A DNA stretch of 64,000 nucleotides from NCBI GenBank assembly GCA_025943965.1, contig JAPCWD010000004.1, forward strand, positions 62,001 to 126,000. Reading direction: 5' to 3'. The translations under genes and the position numbers were made by a program. The notes under the pieces are model-generated. The model was given only the letters and a program-made list of their open reading frames with translations, had not been told where the DNA came from and did no database searches. The DNA is from Synergistaceae bacterium DZ-S4 (GTDB lineage Bacteria > Synergistota > Synergistia > Synergistales > Synergistaceae). The stretch's first letter is position 1. Every line of letters begins with the position of its first letter. Positions 8,273 to 17,251 of the stretch are shown here, piece after piece.

Positions 8273-9430
8273 TTATTTGTTGGGCGTGATAAGTTTCGGA
8301 TCCGTTATGACTCCGTAGTAACGGAAGAGGCCGTTCTTGACCGTCTGGACCTGGACCGGCTTTACGACTTCGCCTTCAGGTGTGAAGCCCTTGATGAGTC
8401 CTGTAAGGCCGTCATAGTTTGCTGTTTTTGCCAGGGCTTTCGCCACTGCAGGACCTTCAGTCGACTTGGCCTGCTTGATGGCGTTGACGAGGAGCATAAA
8501 TCCGTCGTATGCAGATGCACCGACCATGTCAGGCTCGATCTTGTGACGTTCACGGTATGCCTTCAGGAATTCCTGGACAAAGGGGCGTTTGTCATCCCTG
8601 TTGAGGTTTGTGACCATGATGAAACCTTCGGCTGCATCTCCGGCGATCTCTATCGTCTTTGGCGAGTCAGCCCCCTCTTCTCCTATGAACTGGACCTTTA
8701 TGCCCATCTCTTTTGCCTGCTTCATCGCAGGTCCTACCTGGAAATAGTATCCGCTGAAGAAGACCGCATCCGGCTCAGCTGCCTTCATCTTTGAAAGGTA
8801 GGGTTTGAAATCCTTTTCGCTCATCGGATATTTCTGGTGAGATACTATCTTGGCTTCGGGATGATCCTTCATGAACTCTTCGAAGCCCTGGGTGAGGGTA
8901 GTCCCAAAGTCATTGTCGCTGACGATCAGAGCGATCTTTTTTGCCTTCAGGAGGGTCACTGCTGTGTAAGCCGCCCCTTTTCCCTCAACTGTACCAAGGA
9001 ATCCGTTCCTGAAAGTAAAGTCTCCCTTGGTGATGTCGGGGTGGAGGGCATAGGCTGATACGAGCGGTATTTCTGCGTCATTAAAAATGGCGGATACGGC
9101 TCTTGTCGGAAGGCTGTATGATCCTGCAACGAACACCGCTACCCTGTCCTGTCCGATAAGTTTGTGCGCAAGGGGCACGGACTGTTTGGGGTCTGCTGCA
9201 TCGTCATAGCATATTAGCTCGACCTTTTTGCCAAGGACTCCGCCTCCGGCATTGACCTTTTCAACTGCAAGCTTCACTGACTCGTACGCGCTGAATCCGT
9301 CTGCAGCGGCGAATCCAGTAAGCGGGGCAAGCATGCCGACCTTAATTGTGTCTGCGGCAAATGCGGTCCCAGAGAAGCAAAGAACGGCAAGACATGAAAC
9401 GAGCGCGATCAATTTGAAAAATTTACTCAT
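8273..9430 (-). CDS. livK: Branched-chain amino acid ABC transporter, substrate-binding protein
   Basis: 385 residues. A signal peptide is visible (basic MSKFFK, hydrophobic core, cleavage near FSGTAFA-A), then a periplasmic-binding-protein type I fold starting IKVGMLAPLTG. It delivers Leu/Ile/Val or related amino acids to the LivHM-LivGF permease. It is the last gene of the livH-M-G-F-K operon. The exact ligand cannot be read from sequence; related proteins bind amides or other amino acids. Confidence 0.88.
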   Translation of the reverse strand: MSKFFKLIALVSCLAVLCFSGTAFAADTIKVGMLAPLTGFAAADGFSAYESVKLAVEKVNAGGGVLGKKVELICYDDAADPKQSVPLAHKLIGQDRVAVFVAGSYSLPTRAVSAIFNDAEIPLVSAYALHPDITKGDFTFRNGFLGTVEGKGAAYTAVTLLKAKKIALIVSDNDFGTTLTQGFEEFMKDHPEAKIVSHQKYPMSEKDFKPYLSKMKAAEPDAVFFSGYYFQVGPAMKQAKEMGIKVQFIGEEGADSPKTIEIAGDAAEGFIMVTNLNRDDKRPFVQEFLKAYRERHKIEPDMVGASAYDGFMLLVNAIKQAKSTEGPAVAKALAKTANYDGLTGLIKGFTPEGEVVKPVQVQTVKNGLFRYYGVITDPKLITPNK

Positions 9431-9491
9431 TTTGACTCCCCCTTTTGATTGATAAGGCAGGCTGCAAAAGGTCTGCCGAAATGCACAAATG

Positions 9492-10196
9492 CTATGAGCC
9501 CAGATACGCCTCCCTCACCCTGCTGTCGCTGATGAGGTCTGAAGACAATCCCTCTATTTCTATGTTTCCGGTTTCCAGAACGTATCCCCTGTCTGAGATC
9601 TTCAGCGACGAGAGTGCGTTCTGTTCGACCAGCAGTATCGTGAGTCCCTTCTCCTTATTGAGTGCCCGGAGGACCTCAAATACCTGGGCAGCAAGCTTGG
9701 GCATGAGGCCCATCGATACTTCGTCTACCAAAAGCAGCTTCGGGGAAGAGACGAGGGCACGAGAGATCGCAAGCTGCTGCTGCTCTCCGCCGGAAAGAGT
9801 GCTGGCATACTGCCTGCTCCTTTCCCTGAGCACAGGGAAAAGTTCGTATATGCCGTCAAGTTGCTTTTTGAGAGCAGCCTGTTCGCCGTATACGCCCATC
9901 CGCAAATTTTCGAATACCGTAAGCTGAGGGAAGCACCTTGCCCTTTCGGGGACGATCCTTATGCCAAGGCGTGCCCTTTTGTGAGCAGGCATATGAGTGA
10001 TGTCCCTTCCTTCAAAGGTTATCCTGCCAGACCTGACTTCCTGGACTCCCATGAGCGCCCTGAGCGTGGTCGACTTGCCTGCGCCGTTTGCCCCGATTAT
10101 CGAGATAAGTTCGCCCTTTTCGACATCGAAGCTTATGCCGTGGACCGCTTCTATGTCCCCGTATGAAATGGAGAGATCCTTGACCTCAAGCAACAT
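9492..10196 (-). CDS. livF: Branched-chain amino acid ABC transporter ATP-binding protein LivF
   Basis: 234 residues, one complete ABC domain: Walker A GANGAGKST, signature LSGGEQQQ, Walker B LLLVDE. It energises uptake with LivG. ATG at 10196 is taken as start because GGGAGAGG lies 6 nt upstream; the ATG lies inside the end of livG (11-nt overlap), which indicates translational coupling. Confidence 0.9.
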   Translation of the reverse strand: MLLEVKDLSISYGDIEAVHGISFDVEKGELISIIGANGAGKSTTLRALMGVQEVRSGRITFEGRDITHMPAHKRARLGIRIVPERARCFPQLTVFENLRMGVYGEQAALKKQLDGIYELFPVLRERSRQYASTLSGGEQQQLAISRALVSSPKLLLVDEVSMGLMPKLAAQVFEVLRALNKEKGLTILLVEQNALSSLKISDRGYVLETGNIEIEGLSSDLISDSRVREAYLGS

Positions 10197-10953
10197 CGGC
10201 ACCCTCTCCCTTCCCCAGATATGCTTCTATGACTGCAGGATCGGAAGATACCTGCGCCGGAGTGCCCTCTGCGAGTTTCCTCCCGTGATCCAGCACGACC
10301 ACCCGGTCGGAAAGCCCCATGGCGACACGCATGTTGTGTTCGATCAGAAGTATCGAGACTCCCTGTTCCCTTATCTTTTTTATCAGATCCTCGATCACTT
10401 TTATCTCTTCGTGTCTCAGGCCTGAAAAGCATTCGTCAAGAAGAAGGAGCGCGGGCTTAAGTGCGAGAGCCCTTGCTATCTCAAGTTTTCGCAGATTTCC
10501 CAGGGGGAGCAGTCCCGCCTTTGTTGAAGCTTCCCGTTCCAACCCAACGGTTTTAAGGATGTCATTGGCCGCCATGACGTTGGCTTTGGTATGCCAGAAT
10601 CTGCATGAACGTATGAAATTCTTATAATTGGGCATTCCAAGCGAGACTATGACATTTTGTCCGACACTGAGCCCGCTGAATGGTTTGACCACCTGGAATG
10701 TCCTTCCTACTCCAAGTGAGGCCATCTGATGTGCAGGCAGGCCGTCAGTCCGCCTTCCGTTGAGCCATATCTCTCCCGAGGTCGGCTTGTAGACCCCCGA
10801 TATCATGTTGAAACAGGTAGTTTTGCCTGCCCCGTTAGGGCCGAGCAGCCCAAGGATCTCCTGCCTGCCGATCTCAAAGCTGACATTGTCCACCGCTTTG
10901 AGTCCCCCGAAATTTATGGACAGGTCCTTTACAGAGAGGATCTTATCGGTCAA
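10186..10953 (-). CDS. livG: Branched-chain amino acid ABC transporter ATP-binding protein LivG
   Basis: 255 residues, ABC domain with Walker A GPNGAGKTT and Walker B LLLLDE. The signature motif is the divergent LPLGNLRKLEIARAL seen in LivG-type proteins rather than LSGGQ. Translation starts at TTG (10953) after AAAGGAGGGG and overlaps the livM stop by 4 nt. Confidence 0.9.
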   Translation of the reverse strand: MTDKILSVKDLSINFGGLKAVDNVSFEIGRQEILGLLGPNGAGKTTCFNMISGVYKPTSGEIWLNGRRTDGLPAHQMASLGVGRTFQVVKPFSGLSVGQNVIVSLGMPNYKNFIRSCRFWHTKANVMAANDILKTVGLEREASTKAGLLPLGNLRKLEIARALALKPALLLLDECFSGLRHEEIKVIEDLIKKIREQGVSILLIEHNMRVAMGLSDRVVVLDHGRKLAEGTPAQVSSDPAVIEAYLGKGEGADVA

Positions 10954-11852
10954 CTTTTATCCCCTCCTTTAGTTGCTGCCGCTTTTCTTTTTCTGAGGTT
11001 CTTTACAGAAAGAAGGTCGGAGCTGCCGAGGAGCCCGCCCGGCAGGAATCTTATCATCATGAGAAGGAGTGCTGCGTAAAGAAACATCCTGTAATCGACA
11101 AGGGGCCTGAAGACCTCGGGAAGAATACCAAGTACCACCGCACCTACAACCGGCCCCCAGAAAGTCCCGAGCCCGCCGACGACAGTTATCGAGAGAAGCG
11201 TGACCGAGAAGGGGAAGGTGAAGGAATCGGCGCTGATAAACTTCATGTAGTGGGCGTAAAGTATGCCTGAAAGGCCTGCCATCAGTGTTCCCAGTACGAA
11301 GGCGGAGAGTTTGGCCCTTACCGGTGATACGCCCATGCTCGATGCCGCTGTCTCATCCTCCCTTATCGCAAAGCAGGAGAGTCCGAGCCACGATTTTGTG
11401 AAAAGCCTGGATATTGCCAGTACAAGAGCCAGGCAGCAAAAGCAGAGCCAGAAAAAGGGCCTTGCCTTTATGGTCATGCCGAAAAACTCGACATTTGGTA
11501 TCCCGCCTATTCCGAGCGCGCCGCCCAATGCCGGAGTGTATTGGAAGACAGCTACTACGATGAAGTTTATTCCAATGGTAGTGATAGCCAGAAAATCTTC
11601 CTTTACCCTCAGGCTCGGAAGGCCGCATAGAAGTCCTACTATGCCGACTATCAGAAGCGACACCGGGAGGGCCTGCCAGAAGGTAAGGCCTCCCGCGGTC
11701 GTGAGCATCGCGTTCGAGTATGCTCCTATCCCGACAAAAGCCGCATGACCCAGAGATATCTGTCCGGCGTGGCCTACTATGATGTTAAGGCCGCATGCGG
11801 CAATGGCCTGGATGATTATCTGTGTTGCCACATTTATCATGTAGATGCTCAT
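10950..11852 (-). CDS. livM: Branched-chain amino acid ABC transporter permease LivM
   Basis: 300-residue inner-membrane permease with about eight hydrophobic segments and the family motif GHAGQISLGHAAFVGIGAY near residue 25. It forms the channel with LivH. The gene follows livH after 10 nt. Confidence 0.9.
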   Translation of the reverse strand: MSIYMINVATQIIIQAIAACGLNIIVGHAGQISLGHAAFVGIGAYSNAMLTTAGGLTFWQALPVSLLIVGIVGLLCGLPSLRVKEDFLAITTIGINFIVVAVFQYTPALGGALGIGGIPNVEFFGMTIKARPFFWLCFCCLALVLAISRLFTKSWLGLSCFAIREDETAASSMGVSPVRAKLSAFVLGTLMAGLSGILYAHYMKFISADSFTFPFSVTLLSITVVGGLGTFWGPVVGAVVLGILPEVFRPLVDYRMFLYAALLLMMIRFLPGGLLGSSDLLSVKNLRKRKAAATKGGDKS

Positions 11853-11862
11853 GACGCGCCCC

Positions 11863-12726
11863 CTATCTCTTTCCCATAAGTCCGGTCGGACGCCACATCA
11901 GTATGATTATCATGGCTATGAAGGCGAGGGCATCCCTCGGCATCGGAATGTTCGCGTAACCTATGAGGAAGGTCTCGGCGAGTCCGAGGAGCATTGAGGC
12001 AAGCACCGCTCCGGGAGCCGATCCCATGCCGCCGACAACTATGAAAGCCAGAGTTTTGTATGCAGGCACCTGTCCCATCATCGGATAGACCTGGTTGTAG
12101 TAGATCCCCACAAGTATCCCCGCCACGGCTGCTATGGCCGATCCTATGACAAATGTAAGGGCTATGGTCACCTGGGTATTGACACCGAAAGAGGAGGCCG
12201 TTTCCATGTCCTGTGATACCGCCCTCATCGCGAGTCCCAGTTCTGTTTTTGTCATAAGCAGCCACAGGATTAGGAGTACGGTAAAGGAGATGCAATATAT
12301 GGCGGTCAGGGTGGACGATATGGCAACTCCGAATACTGAGAGCGAAGGGAAAGGGAGTTCTGCCGGGAATGTGCGAACCTCGGGGCCTGCAACCAGCCTG
12401 CATAGCTCCTCGATGGCGATCAGCAGCGCTATGCTGCTGATAAGCGGCACATAGGGCGGATATTTCAGGAGCGGGTAGTAAATGAGCCGTTCGATCAGTA
12501 CGCCGATAACTGCGCAGAAAACCATCGATCCGGCAAAAGCGAGCAGCATGCTGCCCGTGGAGGTGTAGATATAGAGTCCCGTATATGCGCCGGCTGTATA
12601 GACTGAAGCATGGGCGACGTGAAGTATCTTCATTACTCCGTATATAAGAGCAAGGCCCAGTGTGATAAGGGCGTACATGGATCCGGCAGCGAGACCGTTG
12701 AGAAGCTGTTCAATGAAAAGCTGCAT
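11863..12726 (-). CDS. livH: Branched-chain amino acid ABC transporter permease LivH
   Basis: 287-residue inner-membrane permease beginning MQLFIEQLLNGLAAGSMYAL, the usual LivH N terminus, with YGVMKILHVAHASVY and about eight membrane segments. First gene of the liv operon; GAGAGGG lies 9 nt before the ATG and a good promoter 40 nt upstream. Confidence 0.9.
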   Translation of the reverse strand: MQLFIEQLLNGLAAGSMYALITLGLALIYGVMKILHVAHASVYTAGAYTGLYIYTSTGSMLLAFAGSMVFCAVIGVLIERLIYYPLLKYPPYVPLISSIALLIAIEELCRLVAGPEVRTFPAELPFPSLSVFGVAISSTLTAIYCISFTVLLILWLLMTKTELGLAMRAVSQDMETASSFGVNTQVTIALTFVIGSAIAAVAGILVGIYYNQVYPMMGQVPAYKTLAFIVVGGMGSAPGAVLASMLLGLAETFLIGYANIPMPRDALAFIAMIIILMWRPTGLMGKR

Positions 12727-12765
12727 TTTATCAAACCCTCTCAGAAAGTTTGCATCAACCCGATA

Positions 12766-12794
12766 ATTTTAATCCCCTTTGGTCGTGTTGTAAA
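12766..12794 (-). promoter_or_regulatory. Sigma70-type promoter of the liv operon
   Basis: TTTACA (-35) and TAAAAT (-10) with a 17-nt spacer on the minus strand, each one base from consensus. The predicted start near 12759 gives a leader of about 33 nt before livH. Confidence 0.65.
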
Positions 12795-12873
12795 ATGTTT
12801 TATTTGTAAGTACTTTTTTTGAACAGAAAGTGCAATTTAATATGAAAAGATGCTTGAGCTTTAGAATAAATAG

Positions 12874-12905
12874 AAAAAAGGTGACAGGGCATTTACCCTG
12901 TCACC
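12874..12905 (-). terminator. Terminator of the arn-ugd-dehydratase operon
   Basis: GGTGACAGGG and CCCTGTCACC form a perfect 10-bp stem with a 6-nt loop followed by TTTTTT on the minus strand. The dehydratase stop codon lies inside the hairpin loop. Confidence 0.9.
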
Positions 12906-14590
12906 TGACCTTCTGTTTCGACCGTATCGTCTATTATCGCGCCGAGATGGGCCTGCAAGGCCGTTTTGGCGTAAATGCCAAGGATCCCCTTTGATTTTTT
13001 GAGGGGGAGCTTCCAGTTCAAAAGCCTCTCTTTTATCGTCTCCTCAGGAAGCAGCAGATCTATTCTCCGTCCGGGGATGTCGACCCTGATCATGTCTTCA
13101 TCCTCCACTACTGCTATGATGCCGCCTGCCGCGGCTTCAGGCGAAATGTGCCCTACAGCCGCGCCCTCGGTGAAACCTGAGAAGCGTCCGTCGGTAAGGA
13201 CAAAAACGTCCTGGCCCATTCCGATGCCTACAAGGGCGTCCGTAGTCATCATCATCTCCCTCATCCCGGGTGCTCCTCTTGGTCCTTCGTAACGTATGAC
13301 AACTACGTCTCCCTTTTTGATCCTGCCTGAGACGACAGCGGAATGAGCTTCCTCATCTGAGTGGAATACCCTTGCCGGGCCTTCAAATACCCTGATCGCC
13401 TCAGATATAGTTGTGGTCCTGCATATCGCGCCGTTCGGGGAAAGGTTGCCTTTGATGACAGCTATGCCTCCGTTTGCGAAGACCGGTTCTTTTGCCGTCG
13501 TGAGCACAGCGTGGTCAGATGACCTCCTCAGCTCGCAGATATCTCCGACAGAGTGTCCTGATACGGTGAGGGCCTCCCTGTTAAGGAAGTCTTTCATCTC
13601 GCCCATTACAGCGGGTACGCCGCCTGCGTTGTAAAGGTCGATCACGGTCGCTTTACCGGTAGGGATCACTCGGCTGATCACGGGGACAGTCTCAGAGAGC
13701 TTGTCAAAATCATCCAGAGTAAGTTCAACTCCTACTTCCCTCGCTATGCTGAGGAGATGGAGCACCGCATTGGTGGAGCCGGCCAGCGCCATGGTCAGGA
13801 TGACTCCGTTGAGGAGCGCCTCCCTTGTGAGAATGTCTTTCGGCTTGATGTTTTCCTTTACCAGCTCGACTATCCGTCTTCCCGTCTGGGTTGCGTATCT
13901 CTCTTTTTCCGCTGATACAGCAGGAACTGTCGAGGACCCGGGAAGTGCCATGCCAAGGCCTTCGGCCAGTATCTGCATCGTGTTGGCCGTACCCATGAGG
14001 GAGCATGCACCCGGTCCGGGGCATACGTGGTCTTCCAGGTATTTGATCTTTTCGCGTGCTTCGTCGTTTGCGTAGTCTGCTCCGAAAACAAGCTGGTCCA
14101 GCTCGCTCATAACTACGCTGCGCCCCTCGCTTTTGCAGACTTCCTGCGGGCCTCCTGTGAGCATTATGCAGGGAACGTCGGACCTTATGCCTCCGATGAG
14201 TACGCCCGGTATTATGCTGTCGCATGAGGCCAGCAGAACAAGGCCGTCAAGGAGCTGCACCCCCGTCATTATCTCTACCGATGAAGCGATGACGTCCCTT
14301 ATCACCAGTTCATACCTGAAGTGGGGCATCCCGATCGGCACCGCGCCGCATGTTGCTATCGTGCCGAATTCAAAGGGCGTCCCTCCGGCCTGGAGGATCC
14401 CTGCCCTGACACGGTTTGCCAGCCTGTCAAGATGTACATGCCCGAGGCCCGCGTCGTTGGCAGTGTTTACTATTCCTATCAGCGGTTTGCTAAGGTCTCC
14501 GTCATCGTAGCCGCAGCCCTTGTAGATGGCCCTTCGTGAAGAAGATCCCTTGCCTGAAAAGAGTCCGAGTTCTTTTGAACGGTATGTCAT
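12893..14590 (-). CDS. IlvD/Edd-family dehydratase, atypical metal and cluster ligands
   Basis: 565 residues, full length for dihydroxy-acid/sugar-acid dehydratases. The fold is clear (CPGPGACSLMGTANTM, GCIRSD-like GGIRSD, C-terminal GRFSG and HISPEAA motifs). The usual first cluster segment TPCNxHL is here AGLGHVHL without Cys. The usual CDKTxPG, whose Lys is a metal ligand, is CDSIIPG, and the usual SDGI Asp position reads TCGA. It is therefore unlikely to be a standard DHAD for Ile/Val synthesis and may dehydrate another polyol acid. ATG at 14590 lies 1 nt past the ugd stop; an in-frame ATG eight codons upstream overlaps ugd. Distal gene of the arn operon. Confidence 0.7.
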   Translation of the reverse strand: MTYRSKELGLFSGKGSSSRRAIYKGCGYDDGDLSKPLIGIVNTANDAGLGHVHLDRLANRVRAGILQAGGTPFEFGTIATCGAVPIGMPHFRYELVIRDVIASSVEIMTGVQLLDGLVLLASCDSIIPGVLIGGIRSDVPCIMLTGGPQEVCKSEGRSVVMSELDQLVFGADYANDEAREKIKYLEDHVCPGPGACSLMGTANTMQILAEGLGMALPGSSTVPAVSAEKERYATQTGRRIVELVKENIKPKDILTREALLNGVILTMALAGSTNAVLHLLSIAREVGVELTLDDFDKLSETVPVISRVIPTGKATVIDLYNAGGVPAVMGEMKDFLNREALTVSGHSVGDICELRRSSDHAVLTTAKEPVFANGGIAVIKGNLSPNGAICRTTTISEAIRVFEGPARVFHSDEEAHSAVVSGRIKKGDVVVIRYEGPRGAPGMREMMMTTDALVGIGMGQDVFVLTDGRFSGFTEGAAVGHISPEAAAGGIIAVVEDEDMIRVDIPGRRIDLLLPEETIKERLLNWKLPLKKSKGILGIYAKTALQAHLGAIIDDTVETEGQVTG

Positions 14591-14591
14591 C

Positions 14592-15977
14592 TCATCTCTG
14601 TCCTTTTTTGTCATTTATATTTTTTGTGCAGCCGCGCTGGTCAAACTGCATCTGGGGCCTGCAGTTCCTTCCTATGCAGTAATACTCAAAGCCCTTGCCC
14701 TTCATTTCTGCCGGGGCATAGAGGTTCCTGCCGTCGAATACGATCCTGCACTTCATCAATGGCGCAAGGTTGTCCCAGTCGAGGGACCTGAACTCCGGCC
14801 ACTCGGTCACCAGAACTGCCGCGTCCACGCCGTCGACCAGAGTTTCGATGCCGTCGGCAAACGTTACATCCTTGGGGAGCAGCATGCCTGCCTGTTCCAT
14901 GGCTATGGGGTCATATGCCCTCACTGATGCTCCGCAGTCTATGAGGCCTCTGATCAGAGAGATCGAGGGAGCCTCTCTCATGTCGTCGGTATGGGGCTTG
15001 AAGGCAAGGCCCATAACTGCGATGGTAAGGCCTTCCATATCGCTGCCGAACCTTTCCCTTATCATCAGCTGAAGCAGCTCTTTCTGCTTGCGGTTTACTT
15101 TGTCTATTGCCGAAACCATTGTCATATCAAGTCCCTGTCCCTCTCCAATGTGGCAAAGGGCCTGTACGTCTTTAGGGAAGCATGAGCCACCGTAGCCGCA
15201 GCCGGCGTTCAGAAAAAAGCTTCCTATGCGCCTGTCCGAGGCTATGCCCTCCTTTACAGAGAGGACGTCCGCCCCAACTTTGTCGCAGAGCTGAGCGATC
15301 TCGTTCATGAAGCTGATCCTTGAGGCCAGCATCGCGTTTGCCGCGTATTTAGTTATCTCTGCCGAAGAGGGGTCCATAAGGAACAAACGGTCTTCAGTAA
15401 CAAATGGCGCATATAGTTCGCGCATTATCGAACGGGCTTCTTCAGAGACTGCTCCCACAACTACCCTGTCAGGGTGTAGGCAGTCTTCAATTGCCATCCC
15501 TTCCTTTAGGAATTCGGGGTTTGAAAGGACTTCGAGGTTTATCTTCTCAAGCCCTCTTTCATGCATGTGGGCTCTTATGCGCTTCCAGAGGAGTGTGCCT
15601 GTGCCTACCGGCACTGTTGACTTGACAACTATGAAGCATGAATGGTCAATGCACGAGCCTATACTGTCCAGTGCGTTGAGTACCTGTGCAAGGTCAGCGC
15701 TTCCGTCGCTTGAGGGTGGTGTCCCGACAGCAATGAAGCAGAGCTGGGCGTTTTCAAGCCCTTCTTTGATGTCTGTTGAAAAGGTCAGTCTGCCTTCATT
15801 CATGTTTTTCTTCACAAGATCTCCAAGTCCGGGCTCGTATATGGGTATTATTCCTCGCTTGAGGTCTTCGATCCTTTTTTTGTCGATGTCGACGCAGCAG
15901 ACATCATTGCCCTTTTCAGCAAAGCAGGTCCCCGTTACGAGACCCACATAGCCGGTGCCAACAAAACAGATCCTCAT
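14592..15977 (-). CDS. ugd: UDP-glucose 6-dehydrogenase
   Basis: 461 residues. N-terminal Rossmann motif FVGTGYVGLVTG; catalytic Cys in GCGYGGSCFPKD near residue 265; C-terminal UDP-binding domain with AYDP. It makes UDP-glucuronate, the first committed precursor for UDP-L-Ara4N, which fits its place in the arn operon between the flippase-like gene and the dehydratase. Confidence 0.93.
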   Translation of the reverse strand: MRICFVGTGYVGLVTGTCFAEKGNDVCCVDIDKKRIEDLKRGIIPIYEPGLGDLVKKNMNEGRLTFSTDIKEGLENAQLCFIAVGTPPSSDGSADLAQVLNALDSIGSCIDHSCFIVVKSTVPVGTGTLLWKRIRAHMHERGLEKINLEVLSNPEFLKEGMAIEDCLHPDRVVVGAVSEEARSIMRELYAPFVTEDRLFLMDPSSAEITKYAANAMLASRISFMNEIAQLCDKVGADVLSVKEGIASDRRIGSFFLNAGCGYGGSCFPKDVQALCHIGEGQGLDMTMVSAIDKVNRKQKELLQLMIRERFGSDMEGLTIAVMGLAFKPHTDDMREAPSISLIRGLIDCGASVRAYDPIAMEQAGMLLPKDVTFADGIETLVDGVDAAVLVTEWPEFRSLDWDNLAPLMKCRIVFDGRNLYAPAEMKGKGFEYYCIGRNCRPQMQFDQRGCTKNINDKKGQR

Positions 15978-15992
15978 ATCAAAAGATCCCCC

Positions 15993-16364
15993 TCAACTTT
16001 TTATCGTAAGCATCGTAATACCCAGGAGGATAGCTCCGATGCCCATTATCCTCAGCACTGTGATTTTTTCTTTAAAAATGAAGAAGCCGACGAACAGCAG
16101 GATGATATAAACAAGTCCGGACATCATTGGGTATGCAAGAGTAAGATCAGTCCTGGAGAGCGCCGCAGCCATAAAAAAGAACGATACCCCGAACATCCCG
16201 AGCCCGATGATTATCCAGGGGTTGAGAAGGATCTTGAGTATGCCTGTGATAAGTCCGGAAGAGACAATAGAGGTGTCGCCTCCGTAGGCGTGCTTCATGA
16301 CAGTGCTGCCCAGAGCATTTGTCATTGCTGAGGCAATAAGGAGCAAAAGGCTTATCCTGTCCAT
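15993..16364 (-). CDS. Small EamA/ArnE-like membrane protein, probable Ara4N-lipid flippase subunit
   Basis: 123 residues with four hydrophobic helices, the size and pattern of SMR/EamA half-transporters such as ArnE and ArnF. By position it should move undecaprenyl-phosphate-Ara4N across the inner membrane. Enterobacteria use an ArnE-ArnF heterodimer; only one gene is present here, so it may form a homodimer or pair with a protein encoded elsewhere. It ends 2 nt before the region of the ugd ribosome binding site and follows arnD by 2 nt. Confidence 0.75.
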   Translation of the reverse strand: MDRISLLLLIASAMTNALGSTVMKHAYGGDTSIVSSGLITGILKILLNPWIIIGLGMFGVSFFFMAAALSRTDLTLAYPMMSGLVYIILLFVGFFIFKEKITVLRIMGIGAILLGITMLTIKS

Positions 16365-16366
16365 AT

Positions 16367-17251
16367 TTATTTCTCCTCCTGTAGTGCGAGAGTACCCGCC
16401 CGTCCGGTCATAGTGCCTATCCTGATGTTTTCTTCCATAGGGGCCGAGTCTCTTGCGTAGTCCGCCAAAGTATGGAATACTGCCCCGTTTTCCTTTGCCT
16501 TGACAATAAATTTCTCAAAGACACCTATTTTTGAAAGCCCTTCCATCTCAGCGTGTACAGTGAGAACGTTCCACTCTTTGTCCATGCCTTTAAGCCACAC
16601 ATCCCCTATGGAATCGTCGTCTATACCGGGAAGTCCCAGTATCTCGTCCATCGTTGGAAGTGTAGTGGGGATCTGTACAGGTGAATATGTCCTTCCCCTG
16701 AATACAGGGATGAAGGGAGAGTGCCCCCTCGTGTCGCTGCAGTATTCAAGTCCTGCTTCCTCCTGTACTTCAAGGCTGACGGGGGATATCTGCCATCCCG
16801 GCGCTGCACAGGAAAGGGGTTTTTTGCCTGAGAGTCGTTCAAACATCTCAGAGGATCTTTCAAAAAGCGAAAGGAATTCGCTTTTGCCGATCCCCGGCAG
16901 CTCATCCTGTACATAGACGTGATCCCAGGCGTGTACACCGCAGTCATGTCCCTCATCAGAGGCACGGACAAAGATATCAGGTGCGGAAGGGACTATCATC
17001 GGCGCAGGAAGGAGAGTCCCGTACATCAGCGTCTTGATCCCGTAGGTGGAAGGAGCTTTTGTCCTCATCATTTTGGAAACAAAGCCCTTTCGGAATATCC
17101 TTCTGATCGCTTTTCCTGAATTGTCCGGCCCGAATGAGAAAAATATCGATGCCCTTATACCATGTTTTTTAAAGAGGTCAAGCATCTGAGGGACACCTTC
17201 CCGGTATCCCCGCAAAGTATCTATGTCGACTTTGATCGCGAGCTTTTTCAA
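16367..17251 (-). CDS. arnD: 4-deoxy-4-formamido-L-arabinose-phosphoundecaprenol deformylase
   Basis: 294 residues, NodB-like polysaccharide deacetylase. The N terminus KLAIKVDIDTLRGYREGVP is the ArnD signature, with the metal/catalytic Asp pair in VDID, the His pair in HAWDH near residue 130, and a further catalytic segment AAPGWQ. It removes the formyl group after ArnC has moved the sugar to undecaprenyl phosphate. Overlaps the preceding decarboxylase gene by 4 nt. Confidence 0.9.
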   Translation of the reverse strand: MKKLAIKVDIDTLRGYREGVPQMLDLFKKHGIRASIFFSFGPDNSGKAIRRIFRKGFVSKMMRTKAPSTYGIKTLMYGTLLPAPMIVPSAPDIFVRASDEGHDCGVHAWDHVYVQDELPGIGKSEFLSLFERSSEMFERLSGKKPLSCAAPGWQISPVSLEVQEEAGLEYCSDTRGHSPFIPVFRGRTYSPVQIPTTLPTMDEILGLPGIDDDSIGDVWLKGMDKEWNVLTVHAEMEGLSKIGVFEKFIVKAKENGAVFHTLADYARDSAPMEENIRIGTMTGRAGTLALQEEK

